A stretch of 64,000 nt of DNA, taken from the NCBI GenBank assembly GCA_014654415.1, contig JACWDC010000003.1, positions 10,001 to 74,000 of the forward strand, written 5' to 3'. This DNA is from Pelagibacterales bacterium SAG-MED05 (GTDB lineage: Bacteria; Pseudomonadota; Alphaproteobacteria; Pelagibacterales; Pelagibacteraceae). The translations under genes and the position numbers were made by a program. The notes under the pieces are model-generated. The model ran no database searches. It worked only from the letters and a program-made list of their open reading frames with translations, and was not told the DNA's origin. Shown in pieces: positions 1 to 10,518 of this stretch (positions are counted from its first letter, which is position 1; each line of letters opens with the position of its first letter).

Positions 1-55
<55 letters not shown>

Positions 56-87
56 CTAAGCACGTTTATGAGACACTTTAATTAATT

Positions 88-110
88 AAGAAGAGAAATG
101 AGGACGGCCA
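88..110 (-). other. 3' arm of the pre-16S processing stem
   Basis: These 23 bases can pair with 1718-1740 on the far side of the 16S gene. In the minus-strand transcript 22 of 23 positions pair (two G-U), with one U-U mismatch. Such a helix around 16S is the normal RNase III substrate during rRNA maturation. The pairing is read directly; cleavage is inferred. Confidence 0.8.
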
Positions 111-157
111 CATTAACTTAATTTTTTAAGACCAAATGAAATTTTTGGTCTTCCTTA

Positions 158-1632
<1,475 letters not shown>

Positions 1633-1951
1633 AATAACGGCGCACACTAGCTTTAATAATTTTAGATATACTAAAATTACTTTCGTTAAAGTGTGTACGA
1701 CAATTTCTTTATTAACCTAGCCGTCCACACTTCTCTTCTTAAAAATTTACAATTTAAAAAAGCTAAGATTTTATGCTTAAAATCTACACACCTTTAGCGC
1801 TAATAATAAATATTTGCATTGAGGTGAGCGGTGGTTTTATTACAAATATGTGATAAGTCAAGGCGTATATTAGTAATAAAAGTCAACAAATATAGGCTTT
1901 TTTTATCCTTCTTCCATTGCAAACCTAATACAATTTTTATAGAAAACAACT
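1633..1951. promoter_or_regulatory. rRNA leader and divergent promoter region
   Basis: These 319 bases hold no gene. On the minus strand they carry the 16S leader, including the 5' arm of the processing stem, and upstream of it two copies of TTGACTT (complements at 1855-1861 and 1880-1886) that look like -35 elements of rRNA promoters. I could not pair either convincingly with a -10 box. CTTTAAC on the minus strand around 1684-1690 resembles the core of an antitermination boxA, but its position inside the stem is unusual. The plus strand must hold the promoter of the M23 gene. Confidence 0.4.
1718..1740 (-). other. 5' arm of the pre-16S processing stem
   Basis: Partner of 88-110. It lies about 85 bases upstream of the mature 16S 5' end in the transcript. 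The minus-strand arm begins AAGAAGAGAAGTG and pairs with the distal arm ending CTCTTCTT. Confidence 0.8.
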
Positions 1952-3298
1952 ATGACGTTAGACCAAATTTTTAATCGTTTTTCCAAAATATTTAGAGGGA
2001 TAAAGGATAAAGACATTAGAGGGTATAATGTAGGTAGTTGGAGTTATTTATTTTACTCATTTTTAATAATCTTATTTTTTTTAATCTTTATAATACTCTT
2101 CAATTTAAATAATCAAAAAAATAAGGAAGAAATTGATAACTTCAATTTAGTAGTAAAATCGGAAGAATTTAAAAATTTAGGAGACTATTTTATATCAAAG
2201 ATAAATAGCCCCTACAAAGAAGTCAAATATTTGATTCAAAATAATGATTCTATTGAAAAAATTCTTAAAAAACTTGATATCAATTCAAATGATATAAAAA
2301 TTATATCTAATAATCTGAAACAAAAAAAACTAACTAATATATATGCTGGTAGAACACTTTCATTAGTATTAAAAAAATTGGACGATGGATCGAATACTGT
2401 GATAAATCTTACATATCCTGTAAGTAACACCTTATTTATTGAAATAAGAAAAAGTCAAAATAACTTTGTTGTAAAAGAAAATATACTTAAACTTTACAAA
2501 AAAGAAATTGTTATAAAAAATAAAATAAAAAGCAGCTTATATAGTGCGGCGATAGAATCTAGCGTAGAACCAAACATCATAGTAGAATTTGCAAGAATTT
2601 TTGGTTTTGAGGTAGACTTCCAAAGAGATATGAGAAAAGGAGATTGGTTTGAAATCTTATATGAAAGATTTGAAGATGATAACGGCATTGTACAAGACAC
2701 TGGAAAAATAATTTATGCTTCGATGTTTGTTAATGGTGCGGAAATTAATCTTTATAATTTTAAAGATGGTAGTGGTGATATAGGTTTCTATGACATTAAA
2801 GGAAAAAGTATTGTTAAGTCTCTAATGAAGACTCCTATCAACGGCGCGAGATTATCTTCATCATATGGAATGAGAAAGCATCCAATTTTAGGATACAACA
2901 AAATGCATAGAGGAACAGACTTTGCTGCTCCAAGTGGAACTCCGATCATGGCTTCTGGTGCAGGCAAGATTACTAGAGCAAGATGGTGTGGTGGTGGTGG
3001 AAATTGTGTAAAAATAAAACACAATTCTACTTATCAAACTGTATACGCTCACATGAAAAGTTTTGCTCGAGGAGTAAAAGAAGGAAAAAGAGTCAAACAA
3101 GGACAAATAATTGGTTATGTTGGGTCCACAGGATTATCAACGGGTCCGCATCTTCATTATGAAGTGATTGTGAATGGTAAAAAAGTAAACTCTCAGAGGC
3201 TCAAGCTACCTTCGGGAAAAATTTTAAAAGGAAAAATTAGAGAAGAGTTTGAATTAGCGAGAATTAAAATTGACCTTAAATTATCTGGATTAAGATAA
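1952..3298 (+). CDS. M23 family murein endopeptidase, membrane-anchored
   Basis: A 448-aa peptidoglycan hydrolase of the LytM/MepM type, which cleaves cross-links in the periplasm. A short basic cytoplasmic N-terminus is followed by one membrane segment (about 31-50), a variable stalk with a LysM/OapA-like stretch (about 90-130), and a C-terminal peptidase domain. The zinc site is intact: H319 and D323 in HRGTD, H367 in YAHM, and H400/H402 in PHLHYE. A closely spaced GMRKHPI motif precedes the site, as in the family. It is divergent from the rRNA operon and convergent with the DUF4167 gene. It could equally act as a regulator of an amidase, but the full zinc ligand set argues for an active enzyme. 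Confidence 0.92.
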   Translation: MTLDQIFNRFSKIFRGIKDKDIRGYNVGSWSYLFYSFLIILFFLIFIILFNLNNQKNKEEIDNFNLVVKSEEFKNLGDYFISKINSPYKEVKYLIQNNDSIEKILKKLDINSNDIKIISNNLKQKKLTNIYAGRTLSLVLKKLDDGSNTVINLTYPVSNTLFIEIRKSQNNFVVKENILKLYKKEIVIKNKIKSSLYSAAIESSVEPNIIVEFARIFGFEVDFQRDMRKGDWFEILYERFEDDNGIVQDTGKIIYASMFVNGAEINLYNFKDGSGDIGFYDIKGKSIVKSLMKTPINGARLSSSYGMRKHPILGYNKMHRGTDFAAPSGTPIMASGAGKITRARWCGGGGNCVKIKHNSTYQTVYAHMKSFARGVKEGKRVKQGQIIGYVGSTGLSTGPHLHYEVIVNGKKVNSQRLKLPSGKILKGKIREEFELARIKIDLKLSGLR

Positions 3299-3327
3299 AT
3301 ATTATTTTATTTATAATTTATTTATTT

Positions 3328-3690
3328 TTAACTTTTTGATGAGTCTTTAGTTGATGTATTAACTTGATTATTATTATCATTTTTTGAAACATCTTTGTTT
3401 CTTTCATTCAATTCTGATAATCTCCTTGAGTAATGATCCGCATGTTGTAAATAATTTTCAACTAACACTGGATCTCCACTGCTTTGAGCATCTTTTGCTA
3501 ACTGTTGAAATTTTTGCATAGTTTTTTCAACATTATGAGGATTAGTCATAGAGCCATTTCTATTAAAATTCATATTTCCATTGCTATTAAAATTCGCTCC
3601 ATTATTTGAATTGATAGAGCCATTTCTGCGTCTAAAATTATTTCTTTGTGGCCTAGGCCTGAAACTTCTTCTTCTGTTATTATTATTCAT
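3328..3690 (-). CDS. DUF4167 domain protein
   Basis: A 120-aa basic, low-complexity protein. Residues 1-25 are rich in Arg and Asn (RRRSFRPRPQ), followed by an Asn-rich linker. A conserved helical segment (about 54-95) carries the family signature around AKDAQSSGDPVLVENYLQHA. DUF4167 is an alphaproteobacterial family of unknown function usually found beside prmC and prfA, as here; the Arg-rich N-terminus suggests nucleic-acid or ribosome contact, which is inference. It is the last gene of the minus-strand run prfA-prmC-DUF4167. Confidence 0.85.
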   Translation of the reverse strand: MNNNNRRRSFRPRPQRNNFRRRNGSINSNNGANFNSNGNMNFNRNGSMTNPHNVEKTMQKFQQLAKDAQSSGDPVLVENYLQHADHYSRRLSELNERNKDVSKNDNNNQVNTSTKDSSKS

Positions 3691-3713
3691 TAATTATTGA
3701 TTTGGTTATAATT

Positions 3714-4556
3714 TTAGTTTTCTAATGTTGACAATATGCATCTAATATTTTCCCGATAATCTTTAACTAAGTATCTAGTCTTAAATTTATTACTTTCTAG
3801 TATTTTTGAAACTTTTTTAAATTGCTCATTTCCTATTTCTAAGGCGAGCATACCTTTAATTTTTAAGATATTTTTAGATTTGTAGATAACTTTTCTAATA
3901 ACGTCAAGCCCATCATTTCCACCATCTAAAGCTAGTTTAGGTTCGAATTTTTTAATATCTTCATTTAAATTTTTTAAATCTTTTCTCTTTATATAAGGGG
4001 GGTTAGATACAATTAAGTCAAATTTATCGTGGTAAATCTCATCTAAAGATCTCCTGTAAAACTTAGCTCTTTGAGTTAATTTATGTTTTTTTAAATTTGT
4101 ATTAGCTGTTTTTATTGTTTTTGAAGATATATCTATGCCTATCCCCTTCGAATTTTTTAATTCACTTAATATACTTAATAATATGCAACCCGTTCCCGTT
4201 CCAATGTCTAAAACATATATATTTTTTGTTTTAAAAATTTTTACTATTTTCTCGACCATTAACTCTGTTTCAGGTCTCGGTATCAAAGTATTATAGTCTA
4301 CAAGAAAACTTTTACTCCAAAACTCCTTTTTTTTTAAAATATAAGCAATTGGCTCTTTTGAAGATCTCCTTTCAATAAATTTATAAAAGTTACTAATTTT
4401 TTTTGAATCAATCTTTTTATCTAAATTAATTAATATTTTTTCTCTAGTTTGATTTAAAGCTTCAGAAAGTAAAATTTCTGAGTCTATTTTGTGAGAATTA
4501 ATGTTTTTATCTTTCAGTTGTTTTGAGCCGTTATTAATTAGTTCTAAGATTTCCAT
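3714..4556 (-). CDS. prmC: Release factor glutamine methyltransferase PrmC
   Basis: A 280-aa class I SAM-dependent methyltransferase that N5-methylates the glutamine of the GGQ motif of release factors 1 and 2. The N-terminal helical domain (1-75) is followed by the SAM-binding DIGTGTG (117-123) and the catalytic NPPY (185-188), which distinguishes glutamine methyltransferases of this type. Its ATG overlaps the prfA stop by one base (TAATG), so it is translationally coupled to its own substrate gene. Confidence 0.96.
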   Translation of the reverse strand: MEILELINNGSKQLKDKNINSHKIDSEILLSEALNQTREKILINLDKKIDSKKISNFYKFIERRSSKEPIAYILKKKEFWSKSFLVDYNTLIPRPETELMVEKIVKIFKTKNIYVLDIGTGTGCILLSILSELKNSKGIGIDISSKTIKTANTNLKKHKLTQRAKFYRRSLDEIYHDKFDLIVSNPPYIKRKDLKNLNEDIKKFEPKLALDGGNDGLDVIRKVIYKSKNILKIKGMLALEIGNEQFKKVSKILESNKFKTRYLVKDYRENIRCILSTLEN

Positions 4557-5629
4557 TAGTTTAAGTTTTTTAGTTTTATATCTTGTTCTTTTAATCTTAA
4601 TTCCTGATTCATTTCTTCATGAATTTCACCACTTAAAAATTCATCAAGCTTATGTAAAGTAAGATTGATTCTATGATCAGTTACTCTTCCTTGAGGAAAA
4701 TTATAGGTTCTTATTCTTTCAGATCTATCTCCTGTACCTATTTGGCTTCTTCTATTGCTTGATCGTTCTTGATCTTTTTTTCTTTTTTCAGCCTCATAAA
4801 CTCTTGATCTTAAAATTTTTAAAGCTTTAGCTTTATTTTTATGTTGAGATTTTTCATCCTGTTGACTTACAACTACTCCAGAAGGAATATGGGTAATTCT
4901 CACAGCACTATCAGTAGTATTAACTGATTGTCCTCCCGGACCACCCGCTCTAAAAACATCTATTCTTAAATCTGATTCTTTAATTTTTATGTCAACATCT
5001 TCTGCCTCAGGCAATACCGCGATCGTTGCAGCTGAGGTATGTACCCGCCCTTGAGTTTCTGTTTCTGGAATTCTCTGCACTCGATGAACTCCAGACTCAT
5101 ATTTTAAGTAAGAATAAATATTGTTTCCACTAACAGAAAATATAACCTCCTTGAAACCTCCTGCTTCACTTTTAGAAATACTGATAATTTCTAATTTCCA
5201 TTTTTTTTTAGAACAAACTTTTTCATACATTTTAAATAAATCTGAGCAAAAAAGAGAGGCCTCTAAACCTCCTGTGCCAGCTCTAATTTCAACTATTGCA
5301 TCTTTATCGTCATCTTCATCTTTTGGTAACAAAAATATCTTTAATCTATCCTCATAATCTTGTTTTTTAATTTTTAACTCCTGTAAGTCTTTCTCTGCCA
5401 TTTCAACCATTTCTAAATCACTATTTTTATCTTGAATTATCTGTTCTAAATCTTTTTTTTCTTTCTCAAATTTTACAAAATCTCTAGCATAAGAAATAAT
5501 GTTTCCTAAATTTGAATACTCTTTAGACTTTTTAGCAAATAGTTTCGTATCAATATTACCAGTAGATAATTCTTTTTCTAAATTATCATGCTTTGCAATA
5601 ATATCTTGCACTTTTTCTATAGGGATCAT
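4556..5629 (-). CDS. prfA: Peptide chain release factor 1
   Basis: A 357-aa release factor that reads UAA and UAG. The codon-recognition tripeptide PxT is present as PET (188-190) within the family block [10 protein letters not shown]. The peptidyl-tRNA hydrolysis motif GGQ is at 232-234. Length matches the family. It lies directly after ispG (3 bases) and is coupled to prmC. Confidence 0.97.
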   Translation of the reverse strand: MIPIEKVQDIIAKHDNLEKELSTGNIDTKLFAKKSKEYSNLGNIISYARDFVKFEKEKKDLEQIIQDKNSDLEMVEMAEKDLQELKIKKQDYEDRLKIFLLPKDEDDDKDAIVEIRAGTGGLEASLFCSDLFKMYEKVCSKKKWKLEIISISKSEAGGFKEVIFSVSGNNIYSYLKYESGVHRVQRIPETETQGRVHTSAATIAVLPEAEDVDIKIKESDLRIDVFRAGGPGGQSVNTTDSAVRITHIPSGVVVSQQDEKSQHKNKAKALKILRSRVYEAEKRKKDQERSSNRRSQIGTGDRSERIRTYNFPQGRVTDHRINLTLHKLDEFLSGEIHEEMNQELRLKEQDIKLKNLN

Positions 5630-5632
5630 TAT

Positions 5633-6727
5633 TTAATTATTTTTTTCTTTAACTTTCTCTTCAACAAGTTGAACAACTTTATTTATTATCTCTGAACTTG
5701 CTATTTTAGCATGTGGTAAACCCGATAAATACAAAAGATTATTATCTTGTCCTCCTCCGGTAAGGCCTATTTCTGTTTGTGCTGCTTCTCCAGGACCATT
5801 AACTACGCATCCTATGATGGACAGGGTAATTGGTTTTTTTACGTGAGATAGCTTTTTTTCTAGTTCTTTTACAGTTTCAATCACTGGAAAAGCTTGACGA
5901 GCACAAGAAGGACAAGAGATAATGTTTACTCCTCTTGATCTAATACCCAATGATTTTAAGATTTCATAGCCTGATTTTATCTCATCAACTGGATCTGAAG
6001 AAAGTGAAACTCTTATTGTGTCTCCTATGCCGTCCATCAAGAGTTGGCCAATGCCAATCGAGGATCTTATACTGCCGGTGAGAAGACCTCCTGCCTCTGT
6101 TATTCCTAGATGTAAAGGATAATCGCAAATCTTGGAGAGCTCCCTATAAGATTTGACAGTTAAAAAAACATCTGAAGATTTAACACTTATTTTAAAATTA
6201 AAAAAATCATTATCTTCTAGTAATTTTACATTATACATCGCACTCTCCACAAGCGCTTCTGGACAAGGTTCTTTATATTTTTCTAACAAGGCTTTATCTA
6301 GTGAGCCTGCATTAACTCCAATTCTTATAGAACAATTATTATCTTTGGCAGCTTTAACTACTTCTAAAACTCTATCATTAGATCCAATATTTCCCGGATT
6401 AATACGTAAACAACTTGCTCCCATTTTGGCTGCTTCTATAGCTCTTTTATAATGAAAATGTATATCTGCTACAATTGGAGCTTTAACCTCTTTAATTATA
6501 TCTTTAAGTGCTTTTGTAGAAGCTTCGTCCGGACAAGAAACTCTTACTATGTCTGCACCAGCTTCCTCTAATGAATGAATTTGTTTTACTGTTTCTTTTA
6601 CGTTGGTTGTAAGTGTATTGGTCATAGATTGAACACTAATTTGAGAGCCACCTCCTACAGAAATATCACCAACTTTAATTTTTTTAGTTATTTTTCTATT
6701 TATTGTTCTGTGTGGTCTGATTTCCAT
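5633..6727 (-). CDS. ispG: 4-hydroxy-3-methylbut-2-enyl diphosphate synthase IspG
   Basis: Penultimate step of the MEP isoprenoid pathway: reductive conversion of MEcPP to HMBPP using a [4Fe-4S] cluster. The 364-aa protein is the short bacterial form: a TIM-barrel domain, then a C-terminal cluster domain with ligands C272 and C275 (CPSC), C307 (GCVVNGPGE) and E314. Its start is 2 bases from the lysC stop, so lysC-ispG-prfA-prmC form one tight minus-strand unit. Confidence 0.96.
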   Translation of the reverse strand: MEIRPHRTINRKITKKIKVGDISVGGGSQISVQSMTNTLTTNVKETVKQIHSLEEAGADIVRVSCPDEASTKALKDIIKEVKAPIVADIHFHYKRAIEAAKMGASCLRINPGNIGSNDRVLEVVKAAKDNNCSIRIGVNAGSLDKALLEKYKEPCPEALVESAMYNVKLLEDNDFFNFKISVKSSDVFLTVKSYRELSKICDYPLHLGITEAGGLLTGSIRSSIGIGQLLMDGIGDTIRVSLSSDPVDEIKSGYEILKSLGIRSRGVNIISCPSCARQAFPVIETVKELEKKLSHVKKPITLSIIGCVVNGPGEAAQTEIGLTGGGQDNNLLYLSGLPHAKIASSEIINKVVQLVEEKVKEKNN

Positions 6728-6729
6728 TT

Positions 6730-7941
6730 TTAATCCAAATCAAAAGCTGTATGTAATTTTTTTATAGCTTTTAAAGTATCATCCTCATGTATAATTACTG
6801 ATAATTTAATTTCTGAAGTTGATATAGCTAAAATATTAATTTTTTCCTCTGCAAGACTTCTAAACATTTTGTAGGTTATGCCTGGTGTAGAAACCATTCC
6901 TGCGCCTACAATTGAAATTTTGGAAACTTTATTATTATTGCTCATACTTTCATATTTGATATCTTTATTATTTTTTAATATCTCTATAGTCTTAATAAGA
7001 TCATCTCTCTTAATTGTAAAAGTTATATCAGTAATTTTTTGGTCAGATGAAATATTTTGAATTACCATGTCAACATTGATCTGATTTTTGCTTAGTGGCT
7101 CAAATATATTTGCTGCGACGCCTGGCTTGTCTTGTACCCCCATCAAAGTAATTTTAGCATCATCTTTTGAATAAGCTACTCCAGTAACACTTTTAGTATA
7201 ATCTAAATTTTCTTGATCAAAAATTTTTGTTCCTTCCCTATCTGTAAATGTAGACTTAACTTCAAGTGGAATATTATACATCATAGCAGTTTGTACAGCA
7301 GATGATTGCATAACTTTTGCTCCTAATGATGATAGCTCGAGCATTTCTTCATAAGATATTTTATCTATTTTTTTTGCTACAGGTATTTTTTTAGGGTCTG
7401 TAGAAAAAACTCCATCTACATCAGTATATATCTCACATGTATCTGTATCAAATATTTTAGCAACAGCCACAGCAGTAGCATCTGAACCACCTCTACCAAT
7501 AGTAGTAACATCTCCAGTTTTTGAAATTCCTTGAAACCCAGGAATTATTACAACTCCTTTTTCTGATAAAAATTTATTAATTTCTTTAATATTAATATTT
7601 ATAATTCTAGAATTTGAATGTTCTCCTTCTGTTAAAATAGGTATTTGCCAGTTAAGCCACGACTTAGAATTAACCCCGAACTCAATTAATGCCCCAGCTA
7701 ATAAAGCGCTCGTAACCTGTTCTCCAGAACTCAAAAGCACATCGAGTTCTCTTTTATTAAAATTTGCAGAAATAGATTTAGATTGTTTTAATAGCTCGTT
7801 TGTTTTACCAGACATTGCTGAAACTATAGCTATAACTTGAGTACCTGAATCATGCTCTTTTTTTATGATTTTGGCTACATGCAGAATCCGTTCAATAGTT
7901 CCAACGGAAGTCCCACCAAATTTTAATACTTTTTTTGCCAT
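6730..7941 (-). CDS. lysC: Aspartate kinase
   Basis: First step of lysine, threonine and methionine synthesis, phosphorylating aspartate. The 403-aa protein has the N-terminal kinase domain with KFGGTS (7-12) and GRGGSDATA, then tandem C-terminal ACT domains that normally mediate feedback inhibition by lysine and/or threonine. Length is typical of the alphaproteobacterial monofunctional form. It heads the minus-strand unit and is divergent from ubiG across 58 bases. Confidence 0.95.
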   Translation of the reverse strand: MAKKVLKFGGTSVGTIERILHVAKIIKKEHDSGTQVIAIVSAMSGKTNELLKQSKSISANFNKRELDVLLSSGEQVTSALLAGALIEFGVNSKSWLNWQIPILTEGEHSNSRIININIKEINKFLSEKGVVIIPGFQGISKTGDVTTIGRGGSDATAVAVAKIFDTDTCEIYTDVDGVFSTDPKKIPVAKKIDKISYEEMLELSSLGAKVMQSSAVQTAMMYNIPLEVKSTFTDREGTKIFDQENLDYTKSVTGVAYSKDDAKITLMGVQDKPGVAANIFEPLSKNQINVDMVIQNISSDQKITDITFTIKRDDLIKTIEILKNNKDIKYESMSNNNKVSKISIVGAGMVSTPGITYKMFRSLAEEKINILAISTSEIKLSVIIHEDDTLKAIKKLHTAFDLD

Positions 7942-7999
7942 TGCTAGATTTTAATATAATATAAACAGAATTTAATTATAATTAATACATTAAGAATAG

Positions 8000-8725
8000 A
8001 TGACTACAATAAATAAAGAGGAAATTCAAAAGTTTTCAAAATTAGCTAACGAATGGTGGGATGTAAATGGTAAGTTTAAACCTTTACATATGTTTAATCC
8101 CATTAGAATTGAATATATTTTAGAGGAAATTTCAAAACATTTTAAATTAAATAGAAACAAAAAACTTTTACTTAAAAATTTGGAAATTCTAGATATTGGT
8201 TGCGGAGGTGGGCTTATAAGTGAACCAATGGCGCGCTTAGGTGGCAATATAACTGGCATAGATGCATCTGAAAAAAACATAAAAGTTGCCTCTCTTCATA
8301 GTAAAGAAAACAATTTAAAAATTACTTATTTAAATAAATCTCCTGAACAGTTAGACGAAAAAGAAAAATTTGACATAATTTTAAATCTTGAAATTGTTGA
8401 ACATGTCGATAACTTAGATCTGTATCTTAAATCTTGTTATAAATTATTAAAAAGAAATGGTTTAATGTTCACGGCAACAATTAATCGAACATTTATATCT
8501 TATATAAAGGCAATTATTGGAGCAGAATATATATTAAGGTGGCTGCCTATCGGAACTCATGATTGGAACAAATTTATAAAACCTGAAGAAATGGAAAAAA
8601 AATTATCAGACATAAAATTTTCTACAAATGATATTAAAGGACTAGAATTTAACCCTATTTTTAATAAATGGAAAAAATCTGAAAATCTCTCAGTAAATTA
8701 TATTATTTCTAGTTTTAAAAATTAA
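8000..8725 (+). CDS. ubiG: Ubiquinone biosynthesis O-methyltransferase UbiG
   Basis: A 241-aa SAM-dependent enzyme that makes both O-methylations in ubiquinone synthesis. SAM-binding DIGCGGG is at 65-71. The N-terminal WWDVNGKFKPLH block and the internal ATINRT are typical of UbiG rather than other methyltransferases. The gene is solitary on the plus strand; its stop overlaps the end of the convergent DUF1178 gene by 4 bases. Confidence 0.93.
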   Translation: MTTINKEEIQKFSKLANEWWDVNGKFKPLHMFNPIRIEYILEEISKHFKLNRNKKLLLKNLEILDIGCGGGLISEPMARLGGNITGIDASEKNIKVASLHSKENNLKITYLNKSPEQLDEKEKFDIILNLEIVEHVDNLDLYLKSCYKLLKRNGLMFTATINRTFISYIKAIIGAEYILRWLPIGTHDWNKFIKPEEMEKKLSDIKFSTNDIKGLEFNPIFNKWKKSENLSVNYIISSFKN

Positions 8726-9144
8726 TTATCTTTGCTAACCCAAGGAATGCTTAACAAATCAATGCCCTCTTCCTCTAGTTCTTTTTTTTCCTCTAGAGTG
8801 GTAGTTCCATAAATGCTTTTTTTAGTTTCTTTGTCATAATAAACATCTCTAACTTTTTCGCTAAAGTTATCTCCAACAAATTCAAAATTTTTCTCTATAT
8901 GCTTCCTGAGTTTTATAAGTTGATTTTTTTCATTTAATAATTTTTGATCTAAAAGACTCATTTTATCTTCATTTAACTTTATTCCAGAAATCATTGGTGA
9001 CATAATTGATTTTTGAATTTTATTAGAGGAACAATAAATACATTCGAGTAATTTTTTTTTTTTTAATTTGTTGAATTCATTAGAATCAGAAAACCAACTT
9101 TCAAATTCATGATTATTATCGCATTCAAGGTTATATTTTATCAT
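8722..9144 (-). CDS. DUF1178 family protein
   Basis: A 140-aa soluble protein of a proteobacterial family without known function. C8 with H12 and the CxxC pair C35/C38 look like a small zinc ribbon at the N-terminus; the rest is charged and helical. It follows argJ on the same strand with a 25-base gap. Confidence 0.82.
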   Translation of the reverse strand: MIKYNLECDNNHEFESWFSDSNEFNKLKKKKLLECIYCSSNKIQKSIMSPMISGIKLNEDKMSLLDQKLLNEKNQLIKLRKHIEKNFEFVGDNFSEKVRDVYYDKETKKSIYGTTTLEEKKELEEEGIDLLSIPWVSKDN

Positions 9145-9169
9145 TTAAATATACTATTCGGTTTATTTC

Positions 9170-10474
9170 CTAATTTCTATAGTCTGCATTTATATCTATA
9201 TAATCGTGTGTGAAATCGCATGTATAACACTCGAATGCATCACTACCTAATTTTAAATTTATTTCTATAACTATTGAATCCCATCTCATATATTCTCTTA
9301 ACTTTTCTTCATTATAACTATCTGCGATCTTTCCATTTTCAGCGACAATAAAATTGCCTAGTTTAATTTTAAGTTTCTTGGAGTCAATCATCTCTCCTGA
9401 TTTACCGATTCCCATAATAATTCTTCCCCAGTTCGGATCTTCTCCTGCTACTGCTGTTTTTATCAATGGAGAATTTGCAATTGAAAAAGCAATATTCTTC
9501 GCGCTGCCTAATGATTTAGCATTAATAACTTTTACTGTTAAAAATTTTTTTGCACCTTCGCCATCAACTACTATTTGTTTGGCAAGATTTAAACATAGTT
9601 TTTTTAAACTTAATTCAAATTTTTGAACTATTTTATCATTTAAAGAAAGGTTTTGACCTAACTTAATTGCTCTCGTTGAAAATAAAGAAACCATATCATT
9701 TGTTGATTGATCGCTATCAACAGTTATCGCATTAAATGTGTTGGCAACCGCTCGTTTTAAAAGTGATCTTAATAAATTTGAGCTTATGTCTGCATTAGTA
9801 AAGATAAATGATAGCATTGTTGCTAGATTAGGAGCAATCATTCCTGATCCTTTTGCGACTCCACATATCTTCACTAGCTCATCTCCAAATATAATTTCTT
9901 CATAGGCTACTTTAGGTTTTGTGTCAGTTGTCATAATGCCAGATGCAATTTTCAGCCAAAATAATTTATTATGTTCTTTTTTAAGTTTTTCAACTAAATC
10001 AGGTAAAGCATCTTTTATTTGATCGACCGGAAATTGTTCCCCTATAACCCCTGTTGAAGCAAAAATTAAATCTTTGATTCTTACGGTCTCGGAAGTGCCT
10101 TTTTCAGATTTTGACTCTTTCAAAGTTAAAATTCTTGATAAATTTTTTGCTATAATGTCTAAACTTTCTTTTCCTTGTTTTCCTGTAAAAGTATTCGCGT
10201 TTTTTGTATTAACCATCAAACCTTTTATTGATTTCTTGTGAGAACTATTATTCCAAGATATTGTCTCTGAAATTATACTATTGCTTGTTGATACAGTTGC
10301 ATAATTAGCGCCTTTGCTAAAATAAAATAATGATAAATCATCCCTTCCATTTCCGTATAGGTCTGCTGATACAGAAGACATTTCTAGCCCTTCCATCTGT
10401 TTGAGGTTTTGAAACTCCCCCATTTTCGACATTTTATTTTTATCGTTTAGGAAGTTTTTTAAGTTTATCGTCAT
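9170..10474 (-). CDS. argJ: Bifunctional ornithine acetyltransferase / N-acetylglutamate synthase ArgJ
   Basis: Transfers acetyl from N-acetylornithine to glutamate, recycling the acetyl group of arginine synthesis. The 434-aa precursor carries the self-cleavage site NLATML with nucleophile T219, so it should mature into two chains. KGSGMIAPN just upstream is the family signature. Whether it also uses acetyl-CoA (bifunctional form) cannot be read from sequence. It is divergent from secA across 44 bases; argB lies at 25150. Confidence 0.95.
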   Translation of the reverse strand: MTINLKNFLNDKNKMSKMGEFQNLKQMEGLEMSSVSADLYGNGRDDLSLFYFSKGANYATVSTSNSIISETISWNNSSHKKSIKGLMVNTKNANTFTGKQGKESLDIIAKNLSRILTLKESKSEKGTSETVRIKDLIFASTGVIGEQFPVDQIKDALPDLVEKLKKEHNKLFWLKIASGIMTTDTKPKVAYEEIIFGDELVKICGVAKGSGMIAPNLATMLSFIFTNADISSNLLRSLLKRAVANTFNAITVDSDQSTNDMVSLFSTRAIKLGQNLSLNDKIVQKFELSLKKLCLNLAKQIVVDGEGAKKFLTVKVINAKSLGSAKNIAFSIANSPLIKTAVAGEDPNWGRIIMGIGKSGEMIDSKKLKIKLGNFIVAENGKIADSYNEEKLREYMRWDSIVIEINLKLGSDAFECYTCDFTHDYIDINADYRN

Positions 10475-10518
10475 AATTACTATTTAATTTAGATTATAAA
10501 TACATATATAGAAGTATA